The notes under the pieces are model-generated. The model did no database searches. It saw nothing but the letters and a program-made list of their open reading frames with translations, and had not been told where the DNA came from. A stretch of DNA of 64,000 nucleotides from an uncultured Oscillospiraceae bacterium (GTDB lineage: Bacteria; Bacillota; Clostridia; Oscillospirales; Oscillospiraceae), in contig CAKTXA010000005.1 of the NCBI GenBank assembly GCA_934631005.1, positions 1-64,000 on the forward strand, read 5' to 3'. Positions 22,837 to 32,645 of the stretch are shown here, one piece after another (the stretch's first letter is position 1; the number at the start of each line of letters is the position of its first letter). A program made the position numbers and the translations under genes.

Positions 22837-24111
22837 ATGAGCAACTGTGCGATCGTGGGCATCAACTGGGGCGACGAGGGCAAGGGGCGGATGGTCGACC
22901 TGATCGCCCGGGAATATGACGTGGTCTGCCGCTATCAGGGCGGCAACAACGCGGGCCACACCGTGGTGAATGAATACGGCAAGTTCGCGCTGCATCTCAT
23001 CCCGTCCGGCATCTTCCTGCCGAACGTGGTGAACGTGCTCGGCAACGGCGTGGTCATCGACCTGGAGAGCCTGTGGGGCGAAATTTCCGCGCTGCAGAAG
23101 GCCGGCATTTCCATCACGCCGGAGAATTTCAAGATCTCCGAGCGCGCCACCATCGTCCTGCCGTATCACCGCGCGCTCGACGGGCTGGAGGAGGCGCGCC
23201 TGAAGGATCAAAAATACGGCTCCACCCTGCGCGGCATCGCGCCGGTCTACTCCGACAAGTACCAGAAAAAGACCGTGATGATGGGCGAGCTCCTGTACCC
23301 CGAGTATCTGGAAAAGCGTCTGGCCACCATCCTCGAGTGGAAGAACCTGACCATTCAGAATGTGTACGGCGCGGAGCCGTATAAGCTGGAGGACCTGATG
23401 GACTGGTGCCGCGAGTACGGCTCGCGTCTGGCGCCGTTCATCTGCGACACCACGAAATTCCTCTACGCCGCCGAGCGCTCCGGCAAGAACATCATGTTTG
23501 AGGCGCAGCTCGGCGCGCTGCGCGATATTGACTTCGGCATCTTCCCGTATACGTCCTCGTCGTCGTCCAACGCGGGCTACGCGTGCGTGGGCGCGGGTAT
23601 CCCGGGCAGCCACATCGACCGCACGGTGGGCATCGTGAAGGCGTACTCCACCTGCGTGGGCGAGGGCCCGTTCACGGCCGAATGGTTCGGCGAAGAGGCC
23701 GAGCAGCTGCGGCAGGCGGGCGCGGAATACGGCGCGGCCACGGGCCGTCCGCGCCGCGTGGGGCCGATCGACCTGGTGGCCACGCGCTACGGCGTGCGCA
23801 TTCAGGGCGCGACGGAGGTCGCGCTGACAAAGCTGGACGTGCTGTCGTATATGAAGGAGATCCCCGTGTGCGTGCAGTATGAGCTGCGCGGCGAAAAGAC
23901 CGACGATTTCCCGTTCACCGCCCTCGTCGGCGAGGCGAAGCCCGTTTACAAGACCGTGCCCGGCTGGGGCTGCGACATCTCCGGCGTGCGCAAATATGAG
24001 GATCTGCCGCAGGCCGCGCGCGACTATGTGGAGTTTGTGGAGCGCAGCATCGGCTGCCGCATTAGCTATGTGTCCGTCGGCGCGGCGCGCGACGAGATCA
24101 TCTACAGATAA
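22837..24111 (+). CDS. purA: Adenylosuccinate synthetase
   Basis: 424 aa; IMP + Asp + GTP to adenylosuccinate, first step from IMP to AMP. GTP-binding GINWGDEGKGRMVD, the IMP loop GGNNAGHTVVNEYG, the catalytic His in NAGHTV, and GRPRRVGPIDLVATRYGV near the end. The ATG at 22837 has an AAAGGAG site. Followed 12 nt later by purB, giving the full IMP-to-AMP branch in one transcript. Confidence 0.97.
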   Translation: MSNCAIVGINWGDEGKGRMVDLIAREYDVVCRYQGGNNAGHTVVNEYGKFALHLIPSGIFLPNVVNVLGNGVVIDLESLWGEISALQKAGISITPENFKISERATIVLPYHRALDGLEEARLKDQKYGSTLRGIAPVYSDKYQKKTVMMGELLYPEYLEKRLATILEWKNLTIQNVYGAEPYKLEDLMDWCREYGSRLAPFICDTTKFLYAAERSGKNIMFEAQLGALRDIDFGIFPYTSSSSSNAGYACVGAGIPGSHIDRTVGIVKAYSTCVGEGPFTAEWFGEEAEQLRQAGAEYGAATGRPRRVGPIDLVATRYGVRIQGATEVALTKLDVLSYMKEIPVCVQYELRGEKTDDFPFTALVGEAKPVYKTVPGWGCDISGVRKYEDLPQAARDYVEFVERSIGCRISYVSVGAARDEIIYR

Positions 24112-24123
24112 GGACGGATCGAC

Positions 24124-25536
24124 ATGAAGCCGAGCTATGAAAGCCCGCTGGCGTCGCGGTACGCCTCCCAATACATGCTGCACCTGTTCTCGCCCGATGT
24201 GCGCTTTGAGACATGGCGCAGGCTGTGGGTGAGCCTTGCCAAAGCCCAGCACGCGCTGGGCCTGCCCGTGACGCAGGCGCAGGTCGACGAGCTGGCCGCC
24301 CACGTCAGCCCCATCGACTACGACGTGGTCAGCGCGCGCGAAAAAGAGGTGCGGCACGACGTGATGGCGCACATCTACGCCTTTGGTAAGGATGCACCGG
24401 GTGCGGCGGGCATCATTCATCTGGGCGCGACGAGCTGCTACGTCACCGACAACGCCGACCTCATCCTTTACCGCGACGCCCTGCGCCACCTGCGCGCGGC
24501 GCTGACGGCGGTGATGGAAAATCTCTGCGATTTTGCCGATCGCTACGCCGCCGTGCCGTGCCTCGGCTATACGCACTATCAGCCCGCGCAGCTCGTGACC
24601 GTGGGCAAGCGCGCCGCGCTCTGGCTGCAGGATCTGATGCTGGATCTGGAGGAGCTGGACGATGTGCTCCGCGCCATCCGTTTCCTCGGCTGCCGCGGCA
24701 CCACGGGCACGGAGGCGAGCTTCCTGGCTCTGTTTGACGGCGACAGCGCGAAAATTGACGATATGAACCGCCGCATCGCCGCCGACTTCGGCTTTAATAA
24801 GCTGTATGACGTGTGCGGGCAGACGTATCCGCGCAAGCTCGACAGCCGCATTTTGAATGCGCTGTCCTCCATCGCGCAGAGCTGCTATCGCTTTGCGAAC
24901 GACGTGCGCCTTTTGCAGCACGACCGGCAGCTGGAGGAGCCGTTTGAGTCCGCGCAGATCGGCTCGTCCGCCATGCCGTATAAGCGCAACCCCATGCGCT
25001 GCGAGCGCATCTGCTCGCTGGCGCGGTTCGTGATGGCGGACGCCGCCAACGCGCCCATGACGGCCTCCACGCAGTGGCTGGAGCGCACACTGGATGACTC
25101 GGCCAATCGCCGCATCACGCTGCCGGAGGGCTTTCTGGCCGCGGACGGCATCCTGCGGCTCATGCAGAATGTCACAAAGGGCCTGCACGTGAACGAGAAG
25201 ATCGTTGCGAAATACGTTTCGGACTATCTGCCGTTCATCGCCACGGAAAATCTGATGATGGCGGCGGTGCGCCGCGGGGGCGACCGCCAGCAGGTGCATG
25301 AGATCATCCGCGAGGCGTCGATGGACGCGACGGCGAGGATGAAAAACGGCGAGCCGTGGGATCTCATCGCGGCGCTGGCCGCGCGGCCGGAGTTCGGCCT
25401 GACCGAGCAGGACCTCCGCGCCGAGCTGGAGCCTGCGCGCTACATCGGACGGTGCCCGGAGCAGGTGGCTGCCTTTACGGCAAAATGCCGCGCCCTGTGC
25501 ACCGAAAGCGTGCGGGATGAGGACATTTCTCTGTAA
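24124..25536 (+). CDS. purB: Adenylosuccinate lyase
   Basis: 470 aa, fumarase/aspartase superfamily; splits adenylosuccinate (and SAICAR) releasing fumarate. Seen: the REKEVRHDVMAHIYAF helix, IIHLGATSCYVTDNADL, YTHYQPAQLVTVGKRA and the mobile signature loop GSSAMPYKRNPMRCERI with the catalytic Ser. Its partner purA lies 12 nt upstream. Confidence 0.97.
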   Translation: MKPSYESPLASRYASQYMLHLFSPDVRFETWRRLWVSLAKAQHALGLPVTQAQVDELAAHVSPIDYDVVSAREKEVRHDVMAHIYAFGKDAPGAAGIIHLGATSCYVTDNADLILYRDALRHLRAALTAVMENLCDFADRYAAVPCLGYTHYQPAQLVTVGKRAALWLQDLMLDLEELDDVLRAIRFLGCRGTTGTEASFLALFDGDSAKIDDMNRRIAADFGFNKLYDVCGQTYPRKLDSRILNALSSIAQSCYRFANDVRLLQHDRQLEEPFESAQIGSSAMPYKRNPMRCERICSLARFVMADAANAPMTASTQWLERTLDDSANRRITLPEGFLAADGILRLMQNVTKGLHVNEKIVAKYVSDYLPFIATENLMMAAVRRGGDRQQVHEIIREASMDATARMKNGEPWDLIAALAARPEFGLTEQDLRAELEPARYIGRCPEQVAAFTAKCRALCTESVRDEDISL

Positions 25537-25544
25537 AAACGAAC

Positions 25545-25577
25545 AAAACGCGATACGTCCTGCGTATCGCGTTTTTT
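25545..25577 (+). terminator. purAB terminator
   Basis: AAAACGCGATACG/CGTATCGCGTTTT with TTTTTT. Confidence 0.9.
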
Positions 25578-25591
25578 GCAAAAATACGATA

Positions 25592-25619
25592 TTGACAGCG
25601 CCAGAAATCGTGCTAAGAT
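25592..25619 (+). promoter_or_regulatory. Promoter of the MATE-GH13 operon
   Basis: TTGACA, 16-bp spacer, TAAGAT. Confidence 0.7.
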
Positions 25620-25668
25620 AGCCTGCGAAAAAACGACGTTTCAGTTTTGCAAAGGCAGGTTGGCTTAT

Positions 25669-27036
25669 ATGACACAGGACTTGACACAGGGGCGGCCGCT
25701 CGGCATGGTCTGGCGGTTCACGCTGCCGGTGCTGCTGGGGCTGATGCTGCAGCAGGTCTATTCTCTCGTGGATACGATGATCGTCGGCCACGCGCTGGGC
25801 GTGATGGCGCTGGGCGGCGTGGGCGCGACGGGGTCGGTGAATTTTCTGGTCATCGGCTTCTGCACGGGGCTGTGCACCGGCATGACCATCCCGCTGGCGC
25901 AGGCGTTCGGCGCGGGCGATCACGCGCAGCTGCGGCGGTATGTGGCCGGGTGCGTGTGGATCGGGGCGCTTATGTCGGCGGTGATGCTGGCCGTCACGCT
26001 CCCGCTGTGCCGCTTGCTGCTCACGTGGATGTCCACCCCGCAGGAGCAGTTTTCCTACGCGTTCGACTATATTTTCATCATCTTCCTCGGCATCCCCGCC
26101 ACCATTCTCTATAACCTCTGCGCCTGCGTCCTGCGCGCGCTGGGTGACAGCCGCTCGCCCGTCTGGTTTCTTGCCATCGCGTCGGGCATCAACATCGTGC
26201 TGGACCTGCTCACGGTCTGCGTGCTCGGCATGGGCGTCGCCGGCGCGGCCATCGCAACGGTGGCGTCCCAGCTCGGCTCGGGGCTTTTGTGCCTGCGGTA
26301 TATGAAGCGGCACTTCCCCGTTTTGCGCATGACGCGGGACGAGCGGCGCCTGCACCCGCGCGAGGCGCTGTGGCTGCTGGGCATGGGCGCGCCGGTGGGC
26401 CTGCAGTTTTCCATCACAGCCATCGGCACCATCATCCTGCAAAGCGCCGTCAATACGCTCGGGCCGCTGTATGTCTCGGGCGTGGCTGTCGGCTCCAAGC
26501 TCACGCAGCTCTACGCCTGCCCCTATGACGCGCTGGCCGTCTGCGCCAGCAACTTTACGGGCCAGAACCTCGGCGCGGGCAGGTATGACCGCATCCGGCA
26601 GGGCGCCTATGCCTGCTGCCTGATCGGCGGCATTTACTGCATCGTGCATATTCTGCTGGCGCAGCTCGGCACGCGCTACGCGATCCTGCTCTTTGCCTCG
26701 GCGGACGAGGCGGCGCGGGTGCTGCCCTATGCGCAGCAACTCAACGCCATGGACGCCTGGTTTGCCCCCACGCTGCTGCTGGTGAACGTGCTGCGGCTTT
26801 CCATTCAGGGCATGGGCTACAGCCGCCTGTCGCTGCTGTCCGGCCTTATGGAGATGCTCGCGCGCGTGGCGGTGAGCTTTTGGGCGGTGCCGCAGTTCGG
26901 CTATGCCGCGGCGTGCCTGGCAAACCCCGCCGCGTGGGTGCTGGCGGACTGCTTTTTGATCCCCGGCTTTTACGGCTGCCTGCACGCCCGCGTGCGGCAG
27001 GCGCTGCGCGTCAGAAAAGAGCTACCCAAAGAATAA
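25669..27036 (+). CDS. MATE family multidrug/sodium efflux transporter
   Basis: 455 aa, about 12 membrane spans in two MatE halves; proton- or sodium-driven export of organic cations or metabolites. Seen: PVLLGLMLQQVYSLVDTMIV (span 1 signature), LGGVGATGSVNFL, and the second-half repeat GLQFSITAIGTIILQSAVNT. The start is ATG 25669; the frame is open further upstream but crosses the promoter. Followed 24 nt later by a GH13 enzyme. Confidence 0.9.
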   Translation: MTQDLTQGRPLGMVWRFTLPVLLGLMLQQVYSLVDTMIVGHALGVMALGGVGATGSVNFLVIGFCTGLCTGMTIPLAQAFGAGDHAQLRRYVAGCVWIGALMSAVMLAVTLPLCRLLLTWMSTPQEQFSYAFDYIFIIFLGIPATILYNLCACVLRALGDSRSPVWFLAIASGINIVLDLLTVCVLGMGVAGAAIATVASQLGSGLLCLRYMKRHFPVLRMTRDERRLHPREALWLLGMGAPVGLQFSITAIGTIILQSAVNTLGPLYVSGVAVGSKLTQLYACPYDALAVCASNFTGQNLGAGRYDRIRQGAYACCLIGGIYCIVHILLAQLGTRYAILLFASADEAARVLPYAQQLNAMDAWFAPTLLLVNVLRLSIQGMGYSRLSLLSGLMEMLARVAVSFWAVPQFGYAAACLANPAAWVLADCFLIPGFYGCLHARVRQALRVRKELPKE

Positions 27037-27060
27037 AGAACATTTGAAGGAGGCATTTTT

Positions 27061-28626
27061 ATGCACGGACCGGGCTGGCTGAAAGACGCCGTGTTCTACA
27101 ACATCTATCCCCAGTCGTTCTATGATACGAACGGCGACGGCATCGGCGATCTGCCGGGCATCACGCAGAAGCTGCCGTATCTGCACGAGCTGGGCTTCAA
27201 TGCCGTCTGGCTCAATCCGTTCTACGTCTCGCCCTTCCGCGACGCGGGCTACGACATCGCGGATTTCTACAAGGTCGCCCCGCGCTACGGCACGAACGAC
27301 GACTTTGCCGCTCTCTGCCGCGCCGCGCACGAGCAGGGTATCCGCGTGGTCGTGGATCTTGTGGCGGGGCACACGGCGCTCGAGTGCGACTGGTTCCAGA
27401 AGTCCGCGCAGCCGGAAGAGAACGAATTTTCCAACCGCTATATCTGGACGGACGACTGGCAGAAGGACTATCACGGCCTCGGCGTGGGCGGCCTTGCCAG
27501 CCGCAACGGCATGTTTCTGCGGAACTTTTTCTACTGCCAGCCCGCGCTCAACTACGGCTTCCGACAAATAGACGACCCTGCGTGGCAGCTGCCGATGGAT
27601 CACCCCGACTGCCGCGCCACAAAGCAGGCACTCATCGACATCATGGAGTTCTGGCTCGCGCTGGGCGCGGACGGCTTCCGGGTGGACATGGCGTCGTCGC
27701 TCATCAAAAACGACCCCGACGGCAGCGGCATCCGCGCCTTCTGGCAGGAGATCCGGCAGCTGTTCGATGAAAAGCACCCCGAGTGCGTGCTCATCTCCGA
27801 GTGGTCGTACCCCGAGCGGGCCATCGCCGCGGGCTTCCACATCGACTTTATGATCCACTTTAACCTCGCGGGCTACACCAGCCTCTTCCGCGCGGAAAAC
27901 CGGCCGCAGGAGTGCAACTGCTTCCCCGGCAACAGCTTCTTCCAGAGGGACGGCAACGGGTGTCTGGAAACTTTCCTGCGGGACTATCTGGCGCAGTACG
28001 CCGCGACTGACGGCAGGGGCTATATTTCGCTGCCCACAGGCAATCACGATATGCCGCGCCTTGCCTATCACCGCACGCTGCCGGAGATCGCCGACTGCTT
28101 CGTGTTCCTGCTCACCATGCCCGGCGTGCCGTTCGTGTATTACGGCGACGAGATCGGGATGCCGTACATCCCGGAGCTTGCGTCCAAGGAGGGCGGCTTC
28201 AGCCGCACCGGCGCGCGCACGCCCATGCAGTGGACGAATGGCAAAAACGCCGGCTTCTCGGACGCCGACGCGAGCGAATTGTATCTGCCGGTCGACGAGC
28301 ACGGCGTGAATGTGCAGGCGCAGCTGGCGGATGACGGCTCGCTCCTGCGCACGGTGCAGAAGCTCATCGCCCTGCGAAAGTCCAGCCCCGCCCTCTGTGC
28401 AGACGGCCGCATCGAGTTCCTCAACCGCCGCCGCGGCGGCTACCCGCTGGTCTACCGGCGGTATGACGCGCACGAGGAATACGTCATCTGCATCGACCCC
28501 CTTGACGAGCCCCGCACGTACCGGCTGGAGGGAGATTGGACGCCTGTCCTCGCCCACGATGCCGAATTCACAAACGGCACAGTAAGCATGGAGCCGTTTG
28601 GATATATGATTTTGAAAAAAGCATAA
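27061..28626 (+). CDS. GH13 alpha-glucosidase/amylase family enzyme
   Basis: 521 aa, no signal peptide, so cytoplasmic. A (beta/alpha)8 barrel: KDAVFYNIYPQSFYDTNGDG, RVVVDLVAGHT (conserved region I), DGFRVDMASS with the catalytic Asp nucleophile, VLISEWSYPE with the acid/base Glu, and TGNHDMPRLA with the third Asp. A C-terminal beta domain ends in EPFGYMILKKA. The overall form suggests an oligo-alpha-glucosidase or trehalose/sucrose-type hydrolase acting on imported sugars; the exact specificity is open. Confidence 0.88.
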   Translation: MHGPGWLKDAVFYNIYPQSFYDTNGDGIGDLPGITQKLPYLHELGFNAVWLNPFYVSPFRDAGYDIADFYKVAPRYGTNDDFAALCRAAHEQGIRVVVDLVAGHTALECDWFQKSAQPEENEFSNRYIWTDDWQKDYHGLGVGGLASRNGMFLRNFFYCQPALNYGFRQIDDPAWQLPMDHPDCRATKQALIDIMEFWLALGADGFRVDMASSLIKNDPDGSGIRAFWQEIRQLFDEKHPECVLISEWSYPERAIAAGFHIDFMIHFNLAGYTSLFRAENRPQECNCFPGNSFFQRDGNGCLETFLRDYLAQYAATDGRGYISLPTGNHDMPRLAYHRTLPEIADCFVFLLTMPGVPFVYYGDEIGMPYIPELASKEGGFSRTGARTPMQWTNGKNAGFSDADASELYLPVDEHGVNVQAQLADDGSLLRTVQKLIALRKSSPALCADGRIEFLNRRRGGYPLVYRRYDAHEEYVICIDPLDEPRTYRLEGDWTPVLAHDAEFTNGTVSMEPFGYMILKKA

Positions 28627-28665
28627 AAGAAGCCAGGCAGCAAAGCTGCCTGGCTTTTCTTTTTC
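28627..28665 (+). terminator. Terminator after GH13
   Basis: AAGCCAGGCAG-caaa-GCTGCCTGGCTTTT, then CTTTTTC. Confidence 0.9.
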
Positions 28666-28701
28666 GTTTCGGGAACGCTGGCGACCTTTGCAGGTACCGC
28701 A

Positions 28702-29052
28702 AAAATGTAGGCACCCCATAGCTTCCCCTGGGGGCCGATTCCCCCTATCAGGGGGAAATGTCCCGAAGGGACAAAGAGGGTAGGGACAGCTGTCGCCGCA
28801 GGCGACTGATGAGGGGCGGGGAGCACTGACGGATAGCTTAGCAGTTGTGCCAAAACGTGACTGCTCCCCGGCCCTCATCCGGCTCGCTGCGCTCGCCACC
28901 TTCCCCGAGGGGAAGGCAAGGCACTTCTGCAAATCGGCACTGCCCAAAAAGTACGGCAGTGCGTCCCAGCGGGCGGGGCAAGCCCCGCCCCTACGTTACG
29001 ACGAAATAACAATTCTTCATTCTTCATTATTCATCATTCATTATTCATTCCC
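28702..29052 (-). repeat. Dispersed fold-back repeat, copy C (partly inverted)
   Basis: No gene in this stretch. Shares with copy A the block from GTAGGCACCCCATA through GTCCCGAAGGGACAAAG (28708-28790). It ends, in inverted orientation, with the CCCCTACGTTACGACGAA terminus (28991-29006) that begins copies A and B. The central GGGGAGCA/TGCTCCCC arms are present. TTCATTATTCA-type repeats follow to 29052. Confidence 0.7.
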
Positions 29053-29087
29053 CCACGTCCCCGCGGAATGAATGATGGAGAATGAAA

Positions 29088-29112
29088 AGGGCCGATGTGG
29101 TCATCGGCCCCT
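29088..29112 (-). terminator. Terminator of galKT
   Basis: Minus strand GGGCCGATG-acca-CATCGGCCC followed by TTTTCATT. Confidence 0.8.
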
Positions 29113-29125
29113 ACGGGGTGCATTT

Positions 29126-30625
29126 TCAAATCGCTTCCGCTCCCGCGGCTTCGGCAAAACGCAGAAATGCGGCGCGGCCGGCGGGGGTGCATTTGTAGAC
29201 GCCGGCATCGGCGAGGACGCGGGCGAACACCGCGCCGACCTCCTGCTGCAGCACGTCGTCGATGTTCTGCTCCGTCAGCGCCCGGCGGGCGCGGATGCCC
29301 TCCGCCCAATCGGCGTGCTTGCTGAGCGCTTCGTCTGCGCGCAGGTCGCCGCCGGTGAGCAGCGCCGTGCGCAGCGCTGCCAGCTCCGTATCCAGCCGCG
29401 CGGGCAGGACGGCGAGGCCCATCACCTCGATCAGGCCGATGTTCTCCTTTTTGATGTGGTGCAGCTCCGCGTGCGGGTGGTAAACACCCAGCGGGAACTG
29501 CTCGGTGGTGATGTTGCTGCGCAGCACCAGATCCAGCTCAAACAGCTCCCCGCGGCGGCGCGCCACGGGCGTGATGGTGTTGTGCAGCTCGCCGTTCGTC
29601 CGGCTGAAAATAAACGCCGCTTCGTCCGTATAGCCGCGCCAGCTCGCAAGAATGCGCTCGGCAAGCTCCGCCAGCCGCGCAGGCTCCCGCCCCGTCAGGC
29701 GCAGCACCGCCATCGGCCAGCGCACGATCCCGGCGCGCACGTCCGCAAAGCCGCGAAAGCGCAGCGGCTGCTCGATGGGCGCCAGCTCCATGGCAAAGCG
29801 GTAGTGACCGCCCTGAAAATGGTCGTGGCTGAGAATGGAGCCGCCCACGATGGGAAGATCGGCGTTCGAGCCGAGGAAATAGTGCGGGAATTGGCCCACA
29901 AAATCGAGCAGCCGGTCAAATGTGGCGCGGCTGATCTGCATGGGCACATGGTGCGCGTTCAGCACGATGCAGTGCTCATTGTAGTACACATACGGCGAGT
30001 ATTGCAGATACCAGTCGCCGCCCGCGAGCCTTAAGGGCACGATGCGGTGATTTTCGCGCGCCGGATGGTCGAGCCTGCCGAAATAGCCCTCGTTCTCCGC
30101 ACAGAGCTGGCACAGGGGATAGCCGGACGGCGCGGCTTTTTTGGCCGCGGCGATGGCCTGCGGGTCCTTTTCGGGCTTGGAGCGGTTGATGGTGATGTCG
30201 AGCGCACCGAATTCGCTGTTATAGCGCCACTTGCGGTCCTTCGCGATGCGGTCGCGGCGGATGTAGTTCGTGTTCTGGCTGAAGGCGTAGTACCAGTCGG
30301 TCGCGGCCTGCGCGTCCAGCGCGTAGAGCGCACGGAATTTCGCGCGCACCTCGCGCGGCGGGGGCGTGAGCGCACCCATCAGGCGCGTGTCATAAAGGTC
30401 GCGCGAGACGATGCCCTCCTCGATGACGCCGCGGCGGACGGCGTCGTCGGTCAGCGTTTTGAGCAGCGCGTCCAGCGGCGCGTTTGCCGCAGGCGCGGCG
30501 GCGTCAAGGGCGGAAAGCTCCAGAATACCGAGCAGCGTATTGACTGCCCATGTCTCGTCGCACGCCTCCAGAAGCCCCGTGCGCACGGCGTATTGAACAA
30601 GACCCGAAATTGCAGCGCTTATCAT
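29126..30625 (-). CDS. galT: Galactose-1-phosphate uridylyltransferase, class II
   Basis: 499 aa, the long Firmicutes form without the class I zinc motif. Leloir step: Gal-1-P + UDP-Glc to UDP-Gal + Glc-1-P. Seen: RRDRIAKDRKWRYNSEFGAL, YPLCQLCAENEGYFGR, the catalytic-type NAHHVPMQIS region, ILSHDHFQGGHYRFAME (HxHFQGG) and GVYHPHAELHHIKKENIGLI. The ATG at 30625 overlaps the galK stop (ATGA); the longer upstream frame lies within galK and is not used. Confidence 0.95.
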   Translation of the reverse strand: MISAAISGLVQYAVRTGLLEACDETWAVNTLLGILELSALDAAAPAANAPLDALLKTLTDDAVRRGVIEEGIVSRDLYDTRLMGALTPPPREVRAKFRALYALDAQAATDWYYAFSQNTNYIRRDRIAKDRKWRYNSEFGALDITINRSKPEKDPQAIAAAKKAAPSGYPLCQLCAENEGYFGRLDHPARENHRIVPLRLAGGDWYLQYSPYVYYNEHCIVLNAHHVPMQISRATFDRLLDFVGQFPHYFLGSNADLPIVGGSILSHDHFQGGHYRFAMELAPIEQPLRFRGFADVRAGIVRWPMAVLRLTGREPARLAELAERILASWRGYTDEAAFIFSRTNGELHNTITPVARRRGELFELDLVLRSNITTEQFPLGVYHPHAELHHIKKENIGLIEVMGLAVLPARLDTELAALRTALLTGGDLRADEALSKHADWAEGIRARRALTEQNIDDVLQQEVGAVFARVLADAGVYKCTPAGRAAFLRFAEAAGAEAI

Positions 30626-31806
30626 GCGTATTCCTCCAGCAGCACGCCGCCCGCGGCGCGGACGGACAGAACATGGCAGCTTCCCGCGCCGAGCACGGCC
30701 TCCATGCCGCGGCGGAACGCGTCCAGCTGCTCCAGCGGGACGAACGCCTGGATCGTCCCGGCAAAGCCGCCGCCGTGCACGCGGCACGCGCCGCGCCCGC
30801 CCAGCAGTTTTTCCGCCAGCGCCAGCGCGACGGCCATGGGCTGCTCGCGCGTCTGCCCGCGCGGCACAACGTTTTGTAGCAGCATCCACGACGAGCGGCC
30901 GGACTCGTTCACCAGCCGCAGAAATTCGTCAAAGTCCCCGCGCGCCAGCGCGTCCGCCTGCCGGGCCACGCGCCGGTCGTCGTCAAAAAAGTGCATCGCG
31001 CGCAGCGCGGCGCGGTCGCCCGCGGCGCGGCGCACCTCGCCGAGGCGCGCGTAGAAGTCGGTTTCCGCCACGTCGCGCAGGCAGGTCTTGCCGAACACCG
31101 CCGCGGCGGCGTTCATCTCCGCCGGGATGGCGGCGTATTCGTCGGTCAGCGCGGCGTGATCCGCGCCGCTGTCCAGAATGCACAGCGCGTAGCCCAGCGC
31201 CTGCAGGTCTGCATCCAGCCGCCGCACCTGCGGCGCGGCAGGGTCCTGAAAGTCGATGGCGACCACGCCGCCCACGGCGGACGCCGTCTGATCCATCAGC
31301 CCGCAGGGCTTACCGAAGTACACATTCTCTGCCCACTGGCCGATCTGCGCGATCTGCACGGGCGTAAATCTGCCGCCGCAGAAAAGCGTGTTCAAGATCG
31401 TGCCGATCAGCACCTCGAACGCCGCCGAGGACGACAGGCCGCTGCCCGGCAGCACCGTGGAGGTCACGTAGGCGTCGATGCCGGAGAGCGCCGCGCCGAG
31501 CTGCACAAAGCGCGCGGCGACGCCCCGGATGAGCGCGGCGGTCGTGCCGGTTTCCTCCGGCTTCCGCGCCAGATCGTCCAGCGCCACGCAGCACAGGGGG
31601 TAGCCCTCGGACAAAATGCGCAGGCAGCCGAGATCGTTTTTCGCCACGGTCGCGCGCGTATCCAGATCGACGGCGGCGGCCAGCACGCGGCCGTGCTGAT
31701 GGTCGGTGTGGTTGCCGCCCAGCTCCGTGCGCCCCGGCGCGGAAAAGACCCAGCGCGGATGCGTGTCAAACTGCCCGGAGAAGGCGGGGTTTCTAAGATC
31801 CTGCAT
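30622..31806 (-). CDS. galK: Galactokinase
   Basis: 394 aa GHMP kinase; galactose + ATP to Gal-1-P. Galactose-binding PGRTELGGNHTDHQHG near residue 24, the phosphate loop VLPGSGLSSSAAFEVLIG, and the C-terminal ACRVHGGGFAGTIQAFVP. The ATG at 31806 follows a GAGG site. First gene of galKT; no galE or galR is in the window. The operon would process galactose released and imported by the 48-64 kb locus (inference). Confidence 0.96.
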   Translation of the reverse strand: MQDLRNPAFSGQFDTHPRWVFSAPGRTELGGNHTDHQHGRVLAAAVDLDTRATVAKNDLGCLRILSEGYPLCCVALDDLARKPEETGTTAALIRGVAARFVQLGAALSGIDAYVTSTVLPGSGLSSSAAFEVLIGTILNTLFCGGRFTPVQIAQIGQWAENVYFGKPCGLMDQTASAVGGVVAIDFQDPAAPQVRRLDADLQALGYALCILDSGADHAALTDEYAAIPAEMNAAAAVFGKTCLRDVAETDFYARLGEVRRAAGDRAALRAMHFFDDDRRVARQADALARGDFDEFLRLVNESGRSSWMLLQNVVPRGQTREQPMAVALALAEKLLGGRGACRVHGGGFAGTIQAFVPLEQLDAFRRGMEAVLGAGSCHVLSVRAAGGVLLEEYA

Positions 31807-31830
31807 GAACGTACCTCGCTTTCTGTTTGT

Positions 31831-31875
31831 ATCGTTGGTCCCATGATACCATGCGCGGCAGGGGCACGCAACGAT
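31831..31875 (-). promoter_or_regulatory. galKT promoter with flanking inverted repeat
   Basis: Minus strand: TTGCGT, 17-bp spacer, TATCAT (31843-31871). ATCGTTG (31831-31837) and CAACGAT (31869-31875) form an inverted repeat around the promoter core, a possible repressor site. Confidence 0.6.
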
Positions 31876-31959
31876 TTTTTCACCCGGCGGCGGAACATGA
31901 CTGCTTTTGCAATGTGCCCTGTGCAAAAATGGAACGACTGAGAACAGGAGGGCGAGAGG

Positions 31960-32565
31960 ATGCGGAACTTATGGCGGTGTGCCGCCGCGCTGGCGGCGGT
32001 TTTGTGGATACTCGGGACGCCGGGGGCGGCGGCGAATATAGCCGCGCACCCGGCGTATCTGGCGGGCTTTGCGGACGGGACGCTGCGGCCGGACGCGCCG
32101 CTCACGCGCGAGCAGCTCGCGCAGATCCTGTACCGCCTGCTGCCGCGGGAGATCCTGCCGGACAAGCCGCGCGCGGCGGCGTATGTGGACGTGGCGGCGA
32201 ACCGCTGGTCGTACCGCGCGGTGTGCGCGCTGACGGAGCTTGGCGTGTGGGCCGATACGCAGACGCCACATTTTGACCCGCAGCGGCAGGTGACGGGCGC
32301 GGAATTTGCCGAAACGCTCCGCCGCGCCGGGGCATATCTGCCGGCGCTCGCGCTGGCGGCGGCGGACGAGCCGGACGCCGACGTCACGCGCGCGCAGGCG
32401 GCGCAGGCACTCAACGCGCTCTTAGACCGCACCGGCGAGACACTGCCGGAGGGGCTTCTGCACTTCTGCGATGTGACCGCCGACCGGGCGGACTACGCCG
32501 ACCTCTGCGAGGCGGCAAACCCGCACTGCGTGATGCCGGACGGGACGTGGGATGCGGTAGGATAG
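31960..32565 (+). CDS. Secreted SLH-domain protein
   Basis: 201 aa. A signal peptide (MRNLWRCAAALAAVLWILG, AAA cleavage region) is followed by SLH-like repeats: PAYLAGFADGTLRPDAPLTR with EQLAQILYRLL, then AAYVDVAANRWSYRAVCALT with GAEFAETLRRAG, and a weaker third repeat. It would bind secondary cell wall polymer. There is no catalytic part. An AGGAGGGCGAGAGG site precedes the ATG. Confidence 0.78.
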   Translation: MRNLWRCAAALAAVLWILGTPGAAANIAAHPAYLAGFADGTLRPDAPLTREQLAQILYRLLPREILPDKPRAAAYVDVAANRWSYRAVCALTELGVWADTQTPHFDPQRQVTGAEFAETLRRAGAYLPALALAAADEPDADVTRAQAAQALNALLDRTGETLPEGLLHFCDVTADRADYADLCEAANPHCVMPDGTWDAVG

Positions 32566-32567
32566 AC

Positions 32568-32596
32568 TGTACAAATCCTGCCATACGCGGTATAAT
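32568..32596 (+). promoter_or_regulatory. Promoter of the ROK-nagA-ABC operon
   Basis: TGTACA, 17-bp spacer, TATAAT. Confidence 0.65.
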
Positions 32597-32645
32597 AGGC
32601 GCAAAATACGACGCTCCGCGCCGTGCGCGGAGGACGGGAGGAACT

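Noticed and set aside
22744..26985. 1413-codon open frame antisense to purA, purB and the MATE gene
   Set aside because: GC-rich third positions of the real genes keep the opposite strand open; the product is Arg/His/Ala-rich low-complexity and no start site or promoter fits.
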